A stretch of DNA of 7,833 bases from JBBCJM01 sp037190175 (lineage in GTDB: Bacteria; Pseudomonadota; Alphaproteobacteria; Rhodobacterales; Rhodobacteraceae): NCBI GenBank assembly GCA_037190175.1, contig JBBCJM010000158.1:1-7833 (forward strand), in the 5' to 3' direction. Position 1 is the stretch's first letter. Every line of letters starts with the position of its first letter. The notes under the pieces are model-generated. The model was not told where the DNA came from. It was given only the letters and a program-made list of their open reading frames with translations, and did no database searches. The position numbers and the translations under genes are program-made. Shown here piece after piece: positions 1 through 5,474 of the stretch.

Positions 1-1
1 G

Positions 2-529
2 GTGCAGGTGACGGCGGCCACCAACCTGTCGAACCGCTTCTATTCCGTGCATCCGCGGCGCAACGACCGCTTCCTGCGGGCGCAGCACGCGCTGGTCTCG
101 CTGTATCCCGAGGTCGACTTCACCAACTTCAACTTCACCCGGCACCTGCTGGGCACCCTGCGGCAGGTCTCGGCCCGGCGGTTCCAGACCCTGGTGCGCG
201 AGCTGCAGCTGACCTGGGTGGCGCGGATGCGCCAGCTGATCGCGCAGGCCGGGGTGCCGGTGACGCTCCTGTGGATGGCCGAGGCGCCGCCGCCCGCGCC
301 GGGGGCGGAGGGGCTGGCCGAACCCGCGCTGGTCGATGCAGCCATGCTGGCCGCGCTGGTGCCCCCGGCCGCGGCCTGCGTCGAGGTGGTCTTCACCGAG
401 GCGGCGCGGGCGGCCGGGCCGCAGGGCATGACCTTCGCCGAGATGGACCGCCCGGCGGCGCTGGGTCTGCCCGGGCCTGCCTGCCATGGGGAGGTGGCGG
501 CGGCGCTGGCGGCGGTGCTGGACGGGTGA
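2..529 (+). CDS. DUF6473-like protein, 3' part only (5' end outside window)
   Basis: The reading frame is open from the first bases and ends at TGA 527-529, leaving 175 residues. The first codon is GTG, but it reads as the interior of a longer protein and not as a start. The most distinctive block is near residues 8-24 (NLSNRFYSVHPRRNDRF), followed by a VDFTNFNFTRHLL stretch and a WVARMRQL segment. I recall this pattern from the DUF6473 family, uncharacterised proteins of Rhodobacteraceae whose missing N-terminal part is typically of similar size. The C-terminal part is Ala/Pro-rich and ends in an alanine-rich helix. No signal peptide or catalytic motif can be judged from this fragment. The gene converges on etfA with 60 bp between the stop codons, which contain a shared hairpin. 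Function is unknown. Family assignment is from memory of the motif and was not searched. Confidence 0.62.
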   Translation: MQVTAATNLSNRFYSVHPRRNDRFLRAQHALVSLYPEVDFTNFNFTRHLLGTLRQVSARRFQTLVRELQLTWVARMRQLIAQAGVPVTLLWMAEAPPPAPGAEGLAEPALVDAAMLAALVPPAAACVEVVFTEAARAAGPQGMTFAEMDRPAALGLPGPACHGEVAAALAAVLDG

Positions 530-539
530 GGGAAAGCGA

Positions 540-568
540 AACGGGCGGCCCCAGGGGGACCGCCCGTT
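540..568. terminator. Hairpin terminator between convergent genes
   Basis: A perfect 9-bp inverted repeat, AACGGGCGG (540-548) and CCGCCCGTT (560-568), encloses an 11-nt loop in the 60 bp between the stop codons of the DUF6473-like gene (+) and etfA (-). Read on the minus strand the stem is followed by TTTCGCTTTCCC, a modest T-rich tail, so it suits the end of the etfBA transcript best. On the plus strand there is no real T run, so termination of the other gene there is less certain. Confidence 0.72.
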
Positions 569-589
569 CGATGTCGCTGGCCGGCTGGC

Positions 590-1516
590 TCAGAGTTTGC
601 CGGTCAGTTCCGGGACGATGGTGAAGAGGTCGCCCACCAGACCGTAGTCTGCGACCTGGAAGATGGGGGCCTCCTCGTCCTTGTTGATCGCCACGATGAC
701 CTTCGAGTCCTTCATGCCCGCCAGGTGCTGGATGGCGCCCGAGATGCCCACGGCGACATAGAGGTCGGGGGCCACGACCTTGCCGGTCTGGCCCACCTGC
801 CAGTCGTTGGGCGCATAGCCGCTGTCCACCGCCGCGCGCGAGGCGCCCACCGCCGCGCCCAGCTTGTCGGCCAGCGCCTCGATCACCGCGAAGCTCTCCT
901 TCGAGCCGATGCCCCGGCCGCCCGAGACCACGATCTTCGCGCTCGTCAGTTCCGGCCGATCCGAGGCCGCCACCCGGTCCTCCACCCAGTCCGACAGCCC
1001 CGCCGCCGCCGGCGCCGCCACGCTTTCCACCGGGGCCGAGCCCCCGCCGCCCGCCGCGGCAAAGGCCGCCGTGCGCACGGTGAAGACCTTCACCTTGTCG
1101 CCCGAACGCACCGTCTGGATCGCGTTGCCGGCATAGATTGGCCGCTCGAAGGTTTCCGCATCGTTAACGGCCGTCACCTCCGAGATCACCATCACATCGA
1201 GCAGCGCGGCCACCCGCGGCAGCACCGACTTGCCGAAGGCCGTCGCCGCCGCGCAGATATGGGTGTAGCCCGGGGCGAGGGACACAACCAGTGCCGCGGT
1301 GGGCTCCGCCAGCCCGTGGCCCAGCGCGGGATCGGCCGCGTGGAGCACCTTCGTCACGCCCGCGAGCCCGGCCGCGGCCTGCGCCGCCGCCTCGGCCCCC
1401 TGGCCCGCGACCAGCACATGGACCTCGCCCAGGTCCTTCACCGCCGTCAACGCTTTGCCAACCGAATCGGCCGCAAGCTGGCCCTCGATCACTTCGGCAA
1501 TCAGGAGAACGGACAT
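590..1516 (-). CDS. etfA: Electron transfer flavoprotein subunit alpha
   Basis: This is the 308-aa FAD-carrying subunit of the soluble ETF heterodimer, which takes electrons from acyl-CoA and related dehydrogenases and hands them to membrane ETF-quinone oxidoreductase. The N-terminal ETF domain covers about residues 1-150, then comes an Ala/Gly-rich linker (about 150-173). The C-terminal FAD domain has SGGRGIGSKE (198-207), ASRAAVDSGY (225-234), QVGQTGK (240-246) and the family signature from LYVAVGISG through QHLAG to VAIN (252-278). R227, T244 and H264 align with human R249, T266 and H286, all flavin-site residues. Length matches the Paracoccus enzyme. The ATG at 1516-1514 shares its A with the TGA of etfB (TGATG), which indicates translational coupling. 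The stop is TGA at 592-590. A longer open frame upstream is only a shadow of etfB. Confidence 0.97.
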   Translation of the reverse strand: MSVLLIAEVIEGQLAADSVGKALTAVKDLGEVHVLVAGQGAEAAAQAAAGLAGVTKVLHAADPALGHGLAEPTAALVVSLAPGYTHICAAATAFGKSVLPRVAALLDVMVISEVTAVNDAETFERPIYAGNAIQTVRSGDKVKVFTVRTAAFAAAGGGGSAPVESVAAPAAAGLSDWVEDRVAASDRPELTSAKIVVSGGRGIGSKESFAVIEALADKLGAAVGASRAAVDSGYAPNDWQVGQTGKVVAPDLYVAVGISGAIQHLAGMKDSKVIVAINKDEEAPIFQVADYGLVGDLFTIVPELTGKL

Positions 1517-2277
1517 CAGAGCACCCCCGCTTCGTCTTTCAGTTTCGCGATCAGCTCGTCCACCGAGCCCAGCCGCACCCCCGCCTTGCGGCCCGCGGGC
1601 TCGGCGGTGCTGACCACCGTCAGCCTGGGCGAGACGTCGACGCCGTAATCCGCCGGGGTCTTCTCCTCCAGCGGCTTCTTCTTGGCCTTCATGATGTTGG
1701 GCAGCGAGGCATAGCGCGGCTCGTTCAGCCGCAGGTCCACGGTCACCACCGCGGGCAGCTTGACCCGCAGCACCTGCAGCCCGCCGTCCACCTCGCGGGT
1801 GACCAGCGCGTGGTCGCCCTCGATTTCCACCTTGGAGGCGAAGGTCGCCTGCGCCTGGCCCAGCAGCGCCGCCAGCATCTGGCCGGTGGCGTTCATGTCG
1901 TTGTCGATCGCCTGCTTGCCGGCGAGGATCAGCCCCGGCTGTTCCTCCTTCGCCACCGCCGCCAGCAGCTTGGCCACCGCCAAAGGCTCGATGTCCTGGT
2001 GCACGTCGCTGGCCGCCTCGATCAGGATCGCCCGGTCCGCCCCCATGGCCAGCGCCGTGCGCAGCGTCTCGGCCGCCTGCTTCACGCCGACCGAGACCAC
2101 CACGACCTCGGTCGCAACCCCCTTCTCCCGCAGCCGGATCGCCTCTTCCACCGCGATCTCGTCGAACGGGTTCATCGACATCTTCACGTTCGCCAGATCC
2201 ACCCCGGACCCGTCGCCCCGAACACGAACCTTCACGTTGTAGTCGATCACACGCTTCACAGGTACAAGGACCTTCAT
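1516..2277 (-). CDS. etfB: Electron transfer flavoprotein subunit beta
   Basis: This 253-aa protein is the AMP-binding partner of EtfA in the cytoplasmic ETF dimer. It starts with the family-typical MKVLVPVKRVIDYNVK. The nucleotide-site motif GKQAIDNDMNATGQ lies at 120-133. The dehydrogenase-recognition loop LNEPRYASLPNIMKAKKKP (184-202) closely resembles the human and Paracoccus proteins, with L192 at the position of human L195, the residue that docks into acyl-CoA dehydrogenases. K197 and K200 match the methylated human lysines 200 and 203. I chose the ATG at 2277-2275 because GGGGAG sits 8 nt upstream. A GTG two codons earlier (2283) would be only 2 nt from that site. The gene runs into etfA with a one-base overlap, giving the usual B-A order. 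The 139-bp gap upstream may hold its own promoter. Confidence 0.96.
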   Translation of the reverse strand: MKVLVPVKRVIDYNVKVRVRGDGSGVDLANVKMSMNPFDEIAVEEAIRLREKGVATEVVVVSVGVKQAAETLRTALAMGADRAILIEAASDVHQDIEPLAVAKLLAAVAKEEQPGLILAGKQAIDNDMNATGQMLAALLGQAQATFASKVEIEGDHALVTREVDGGLQVLRVKLPAVVTVDLRLNEPRYASLPNIMKAKKKPLEEKTPADYGVDVSPRLTVVSTAEPAGRKAGVRLGSVDELIAKLKDEAGVL

Positions 2278-2298
2278 CTGCACAGCTCCCCGTCGGAC

Positions 2299-2326
2299 AG
2301 AATGTTGCGCGGGCTTTTAGCGCCAA
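2299..2326 (-). promoter_or_regulatory. Weak candidate promoter for etfBA
   Basis: On the minus strand TTGGCG (2326-2321) and CATTCT (2304-2299) are separated by 16 bp, in the only AT-richer part of the 139-bp gap before etfB. The -35 box fits the alphaproteobacterial TTG preference, but the -10 box matches only three consensus bases. Initiation would fall about 15 nt before the start codon, just ahead of the GGGGAG ribosome site. Between the boxes TTGGCGC and GCGCAA form an imperfect inverted repeat that could be an operator or chance. Confidence 0.25.
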
Positions 2327-2387
2327 GTGACGCCGGGTGACAGGCCAAATGCGACCGGCGGGCAAGAGGACGCTGCGTTGCCGCGGC

Positions 2388-2415
2388 GGGCGGTGGGTCG
2401 GGGGGCGGCGGGGGG
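2388..2415 (+). other. Putative G-quadruplex motif (C-rich in the transcript)
   Basis: Four G runs fit the G3+N1-7 rule: 2388-2390, 2395-2397, 2400-2405 and 2410-2415, with linkers of 4, 2 and 4 nt. In the 31 bases 2385-2415 there are 24 G, 5 C, 2 T and no A. It begins two bases beyond the stop codon of the 234-aa gene, on the template strand for the minus-strand genes, so the RNA there is C-rich and G-poor. It could stall polymerase or resemble a Rho-loading site, or it may only reflect the high GC content. Confidence 0.4.
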
Positions 2416-2416
2416 A

Positions 2417-3121
2417 TCAGGCGCCGGGCTCCGCCGCGCCGGCTTCGGAGATCGCCTCGGCCACCTCGGCCGCGCGGCGGTCGCCCCGGGCCGCGGCGCC
2501 CCACATCCGCGCCTCCTGTGCGACGTACCAGCCCCAGACCGCCTGCCGCGCCGGCAGCCCGTCCCAGAATGGGGTGCGCCAGATCCGCAGGCCGCGGCGC
2601 CCGCCCCAGTCGTCGTGCAGCAGCCGCGCCAGCACATCGTCCGGCAGCGCGTCGAGCCGGGCGAGGAAGGGGGCGAGGTCCAGCCCGCCGGCGGCGACCA
2701 TGCAGAGCATATCGTCCAGCGGTGCCCGCGTATCGCTGCGGATATGGTGCTCCAGGGCGAGAAGGCAGAGGTCGCGCACCGCGGCCGCCTCGGCCTCGGA
2801 CCAGCCCTCGGGAAAGCCCAGCCGGCCCAGGCGGGCCAGCGCCACCTCGTTGCCGCCGGTTGCCACCTCGGCGCCTTCGGCCAGCAGGTCCAGGATGCGC
2901 GGCAGGATCCATTCGACCTGCGCCCGGCCCAGCCCGTCGGAGAAGGCCGCGGCCAGCCATTCGCGCACCTCTTCCACCGTCAGGTCGCGGGGGGCCTTCA
3001 TCAGCATCGCCCGCTCGACCGCGGGGTCCATGCAGCAGGCGGTGCAGACGCCCAGGTCGGGCGGCGCCGGCCGGGCGAAGAGCCGATAGGCGCGCTCTAC
3101 CTGTTCGCGCCCGGCACCCAC
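2417..3121 (-). CDS. Unrecognised 234-aa protein with CxxCC motif
   Basis: I do not recognise a characterised family. The protein is predicted soluble, with no signal peptide or clear membrane segment, and is rich in Ala, Leu, Arg and Trp. Near the N-terminus VCTACCM (25-31) places C26, C29 and C30 as CxxCC, which could bind metal or form disulfides; H125-H126 and C139 are other possible ligands. The middle looks helical, and the C-terminal third has a conserved-looking DDWGGRRGLRIWRTPFWDG segment (170-188) followed by WGWYVAQEARMWG (196-208). The GTG at 3121 was chosen because the next in-frame ATG (residue 31) would remove most of the cysteine motif. A GGAAAGG lies 10 nt upstream inside pduO, and the gene overlaps the end of pduO by 25 bp, so co-translation is likely. 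Its place between pduO and etfB suggests a related metabolic role, which is inference. Confidence 0.8.
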   Translation of the reverse strand: MGAGREQVERAYRLFARPAPPDLGVCTACCMDPAVERAMLMKAPRDLTVEEVREWLAAAFSDGLGRAQVEWILPRILDLLAEGAEVATGGNEVALARLGRLGFPEGWSEAEAAAVRDLCLLALEHHIRSDTRAPLDDMLCMVAAGGLDLAPFLARLDALPDDVLARLLHDDWGGRRGLRIWRTPFWDGLPARQAVWGWYVAQEARMWGAAARGDRRAAEVAEAISEAGAAEPGA

Positions 3122-3669
3122 AGCACGTCGGCCTTTCCGTCGTCGTTGGCGATCCGGCCGGCCACGAAGAACCAGTCCGACAGGCGGTTGAGATACCTGA
3201 CCGCCTCGGGGTTCACCTCTTCCTCGGCCGCCAGTTCCACCGCCAGCCGCTCGGCCCGCCGGCAGACCGTGCGGCAGAGATGCAGATGCGCGGCCAGCGC
3301 GCTGCCCCCCGGCAGGATGAAGGAGCGCAGCGGCGTCAGCCGGGCGATCATCGCGTCGATCTCGGATTCCAGCCGGGCGACCTGCGCCGCCACCATCCGC
3401 AGCGGCACATAGCCGGCCCCGGCATCGCGCGCCATGTCGGGGCGGCAGAGGTCGGCGCCCAGGTCGAAGAGGTCGTTGGAAATCCGCGCCAGGGCGGCAT
3501 CCATCTCGGCCCCCGCGTGCAGGCGGGCCAGGCCCACGGTGGCGTTGGTCTCGTCCACCGTGCCATAGGCGTTGACGCGGGCCGAGTTCTTGGCCACCCG
3601 CGAGCCGTCGCCCAGCGCGGTGTCGCCCTTGTCGCCGGTGCGGGTGTAGATCTTCGACAGGACGACCAT
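3097..3669 (-). CDS. pduO: Cob(I)alamin adenosyltransferase, PduO type
   Basis: This 190-aa cytoplasmic enzyme, usually a trimer, transfers the 5'-deoxyadenosyl group of ATP to cob(I)alamin to form adenosylcobalamin and release triphosphate. The N-terminal ATP loop YTRTGDKGDTAL (8-19) is intact, followed by GSRVAKNSARVNAYGTVDE (22-40). FILPGGS (117-123), the Arg-rich helix CRTVCRRAERLA (132-143) and NRLSDWFFVAGR (161-172) complete the PduO-type pattern. CobA/CobO-type and EutT-type enzymes lack this set. Length is typical. The ATG at 3669-3667 shares one base with the TGA of the HIG1 gene (TGATG), so translation is probably coupled. The 3' end overlaps the following gene by 25 bp. No other B12 gene is in the window, so the partner mutase must lie elsewhere. 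It may also be listed as cobO or MMAB-like. Confidence 0.95.
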   Translation of the reverse strand: MVVLSKIYTRTGDKGDTALGDGSRVAKNSARVNAYGTVDETNATVGLARLHAGAEMDAALARISNDLFDLGADLCRPDMARDAGAGYVPLRMVAAQVARLESEIDAMIARLTPLRSFILPGGSALAAHLHLCRTVCRRAERLAVELAAEEEVNPEAVRYLNRLSDWFFVAGRIANDDGKADVLWVPGANR

Positions 3670-3881
3670 CAGCCGGCCCACCAGCTGCGCGACCAGACGA
3701 AGGCCACGATCAGCACCACCGCCAGCGCCTGCGCCGCGATGCGGTAGCGCATGATGCGGTTGGCGTGGCGGCGGTTGAACTCGCCGCCGCGGGCGAAGCC
3801 GCCGATCCCCACCATCAGGATCGCCAGCACCACCAGGCAGGCGAGCCCGGCGACGATGAACAGCGGATCGGACAGCAGCAT
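3669..3881 (-). CDS. Twin transmembrane small protein, HIG1-domain type
   Basis: A 70-aa membrane protein with two hydrophobic helices (about 7-29 and 47-64) joined by a short basic loop, ARGGEFNRRHANRIMRYRIAAQ (30-51 in part). This arrangement and the RxR..AAQ end of the loop match the HIG_1_N (hypoxia-induced gene 1) family. Eukaryotic members such as Rcf1 associate with cytochrome c oxidase and supercomplexes, and the bacterial copies are largely uncharacterised. I chose the ATG at 3881-3879 because GGAGG lies 5 nt upstream. The GTG two codons earlier overlaps that site. The stop TGA overlaps the pduO ATG by one base. The ribosome site is part of an inverted repeat just upstream. A role in the respiratory chain is an inference from the family. 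Confidence 0.85.
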   Translation of the reverse strand: MLLSDPLFIVAGLACLVVLAILMVGIGGFARGGEFNRRHANRIMRYRIAAQALAVVLIVAFVWSRSWWAG

Positions 3882-3887
3882 GGGCAC

Positions 3888-3918
3888 CTCCGGCCCGCCA
3901 GATATAGCCCTGCCGGAG
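3888..3918 (-). promoter_or_regulatory. Leader with inverted repeat over the HIG1 ribosome site, plus -10-like box
   Basis: In the 45 bp between the SDR stop and the HIG1 start, CTCCGGC (3918-3912 on the minus strand) pairs perfectly with GCCGGAG (3894-3888) across a 17-nt loop. The downstream arm includes most of the GGAGG Shine-Dalgarno sequence of the HIG1 gene. Inside the loop TATATC (3906-3901) is an AT-rich -10-like box, with a poor -35 (TAGCAC, 17 bp upstream). A transcript starting there would lack the masking arm, whereas read-through from the SDR gene would carry the hairpin. Confidence 0.35.
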
Positions 3919-3926
3919 AGCGGGTG

Positions 3927-4754
3927 CTAGCCCCGTGCCACCACCGCGTCCAGAAGCCGCGTCGGCAGGATGCGGCGGGCCAGCCCGGCCATGTAGGTCG
4001 GCGTGGTGACGTAATAGCGCGCACGGGGGCGGGGCGCCTCCAGCGCATGGATCAGCTTGGCGGTGACGGCGGCGGGGGGCAGTTCGAAGGCGTCCTTCTT
4101 CAGCGCGGGCTTGTAGAGCCGGTCGAGCAGCGAGGCGTATTCGTCGCGGCGGGGGGAGTTCCGCCAGTCGATCCAGCGTTCGAAATGCGGGATGGCGTTC
4201 TCGCGGATCTTCGTGGCGATGGGGCCGGGCTCGATCAGCACGATCTCCACCCCCGTTCCCCGCATCTCCAGCCGCAGCACGTCCGACAGCCCTTCCAGCG
4301 CGTGCTTGGTCGAGACATAGGCGCCGCGCCAGCGGGCGCCCACGAAGCCCAGCACCGAGGAGCATTGCACGATCCGCCCGGCGCCCTGCGCCCGCATCAC
4401 CGGGATCGCGGCGCGGGTCAGCTCGTGCCAGCCGAACAGGTTGGTCTCGAAGATCGCGCGCAGGGCCTCGGTCGGCAGGTCCTCCACCGCGCCGGGGCAG
4501 GCGAAGGCGCCGTTGTTGAACACCGCATCCAGCCGGCCCCCCTCGGCCACCGCCCGGGCCACGCCGTCGCGGATGCTGGCGGTCTCGGCATAGTCGAGGC
4601 GGAAGGAATTCAGCCCCTCGGCCCGCAGCCGTTCGGCGTCGGCCTCCTGCCGGCAGGTGGCGAAGACCTGCCAGCCGCGGGAATGCAGGCTGCGCGCGGC
4701 GTCCAGCCCGATCCCCGAGGAACAGCCGGTGATGAGGATGGTCCTGCGCGTCAT
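3927..4754 (-). CDS. Short-chain dehydrogenase/reductase (classical SDR)
   Basis: A 275-aa NAD(P)-dependent oxidoreductase with a Rossmann fold. The cofactor motif TGCSSGIG (9-16), N105 (TNLFG), S133, and Y146 with K150 (YVSTK) form the complete classical SDR catalytic tetrad. EPGPIAT (175-181) is the usual loop after the active site. The NNAG position reads NNGA (80-83), which occurs in relatives such as E. coli YbbO. R35 after the second strand (ATCR) favours NADP(H) over NAD(H). The substrate-binding C-terminal part (about 185-275) gives no substrate clue, and no signal peptide is seen. The ATG at 4754 is preceded only by a weak GCGGGG. It lies 61 bp after the SH3 gene and 45 bp before HIG1, so joint transcription is possible but unproven. 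Substrate is unknown. Confidence 0.9.
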   Translation of the reverse strand: MTRRTILITGCSSGIGLDAARSLHSRGWQVFATCRQEADAERLRAEGLNSFRLDYAETASIRDGVARAVAEGGRLDAVFNNGAFACPGAVEDLPTEALRAIFETNLFGWHELTRAAIPVMRAQGAGRIVQCSSVLGFVGARWRGAYVSTKHALEGLSDVLRLEMRGTGVEIVLIEPGPIATKIRENAIPHFERWIDWRNSPRRDEYASLLDRLYKPALKKDAFELPPAAVTAKLIHALEAPRPRARYYVTTPTYMAGLARRILPTRLLDAVVARG

Positions 4755-4815
4755 GGTGCCCCGCTCTGCTGCCCGGCCCTCCCATAGGCCGGCGGCGGGC
4801 GGCAGGCAAACGGGT

Positions 4816-5349
4816 TCAGCGGGGCGGCTGGTCGGTCAGGAGGCGGCTGGCCACGAAGCCCTCCACCCCGTCGCCCTCCACGCGGATGCGCAGCCAGCCC
4901 TCGGCGGCCTCGCCCACCACCGAGACCGCCTCGTTCCGCGTCAGCCGGCCGATCACCGGGTCGCTGGTCGAAGGCCCGCCGCGCACGTTGATCGCATCGG
5001 CGCTGACCCAGCGCAGCGGCAGGGCGGGAGGCTCGTCGGGGGCGTCGTTGGCCGGTTCCGCCACCGGCAGCGCGGCGGCGAAGGCCGGGACCCCGGGCGC
5101 GCTGCGCTCGGCCAGCCCGGTCAGGGTCACCGGCGGCTCCACCGGGGCGGGGGCCTCGGCCACCGGCGCGGTGGAGGGCGCGATCTCGGCCGGCGGCATC
5201 GGCACCACGCGGCGCGGCTCACGCTCGGGCCGCGGCTGCAGGCCGGCGCGCTGCTGGCCCATGTCGCGCCCGCCGATCATCATGGCAAGCCCCATGGCAA
5301 AGCCGAGAAGCACGAGAAGCCTGAACATCCAGCCGATCCGATTCACCAC
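4816..5349 (-). CDS. Membrane-anchored SH3-domain protein
   Basis: A 177-aa protein with an N-terminal hydrophobic helix (about 8-26) after a short basic start, which is a signal anchor or uncleaved signal peptide. A long Pro/Ala/Glu-rich linker (about 38-112) follows, then a C-terminal bacterial SH3 domain (about 114-172). The domain shows the typical ADAINVRGGPSTSDPVIGRL opening (117-136) and the closing GWLRIRVEGDGVEGFV pattern (151-166). Such domains commonly bind peptidoglycan or peptide in the periplasm; no enzymatic domain is attached. The start is uncertain: GTG 5349 and GTG 5346 both follow GAGGGG at workable spacing, while the ATG at 5328 has no clear ribosome site. The gene is divergent from parC across about 125 bp. 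It has no obvious functional link to the downstream metabolic genes. Confidence 0.85.
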   Translation of the reverse strand: MVNRIGWMFRLLVLLGFAMGLAMMIGGRDMGQQRAGLQPRPEREPRRVVPMPPAEIAPSTAPVAEAPAPVEPPVTLTGLAERSAPGVPAFAAALPVAEPANDAPDEPPALPLRWVSADAINVRGGPSTSDPVIGRLTRNEAVSVVGEAAEGWLRIRVEGDGVEGFVASRLLTDQPPR

Positions 5350-5474
5350 CTGTCCCCTCGGGCTTTACCATCAAAACCGGGCCGTTGCAGGGGAAAATCC
5401 GTGGCATCGCCGCGGCGGCGGCGGGCGGGAATTCCGCTCTGGACCCGATGCCGGCCAGCGACTACACCACATCC
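5350..5474. promoter_or_regulatory. Divergent intergenic region between SH3 gene and parC
   Basis: Both genes must draw transcription from or across these 125 bp. An AT-richer patch (about 5364-5400) is the likeliest promoter area, but I see no convincing -35/-10 pair on either strand. GAGGGG on the minus strand (5359-5354) serves the SH3 gene. A GCG-rich run (about 5408-5430) precedes parC. Confidence 0.4.

Noticed and set aside
725..1648. Long plus-strand open frame opposite etfA/etfB (307 aa)
   Set aside because: It is rich in Arg, His and Gly as expected for an antisense shadow in high-GC DNA, and etfA/etfB are unambiguous on the other strand.
1516..2365. Extension of the etfA frame far upstream (591-aa version)
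   Set aside because: The added part is an Arg/Gly-rich shadow of etfB; the true start is the ATG at the TGATG junction.
2274..2960. 228-aa frame overlapping the CxxCC gene and the etfB upstream gap
   Set aside because: Arg/Gly/Pro-rich composition; it is the shifted frame of the 234-aa gene, whose residue composition is far more protein-like.
3348..3566. 72-aa frame inside pduO
   Set aside because: Trp/Pro/Arg-rich out-of-frame translation of pduO.
4769..4805. Imperfect hairpin (CCGGCC 4773-4778 / GGCCGG 4787-4792) between the SH3 and SDR genes as a terminator
   Set aside because: Only 6 bp pair cleanly, the outer arms need a large bulge, and no T run follows on the minus strand.
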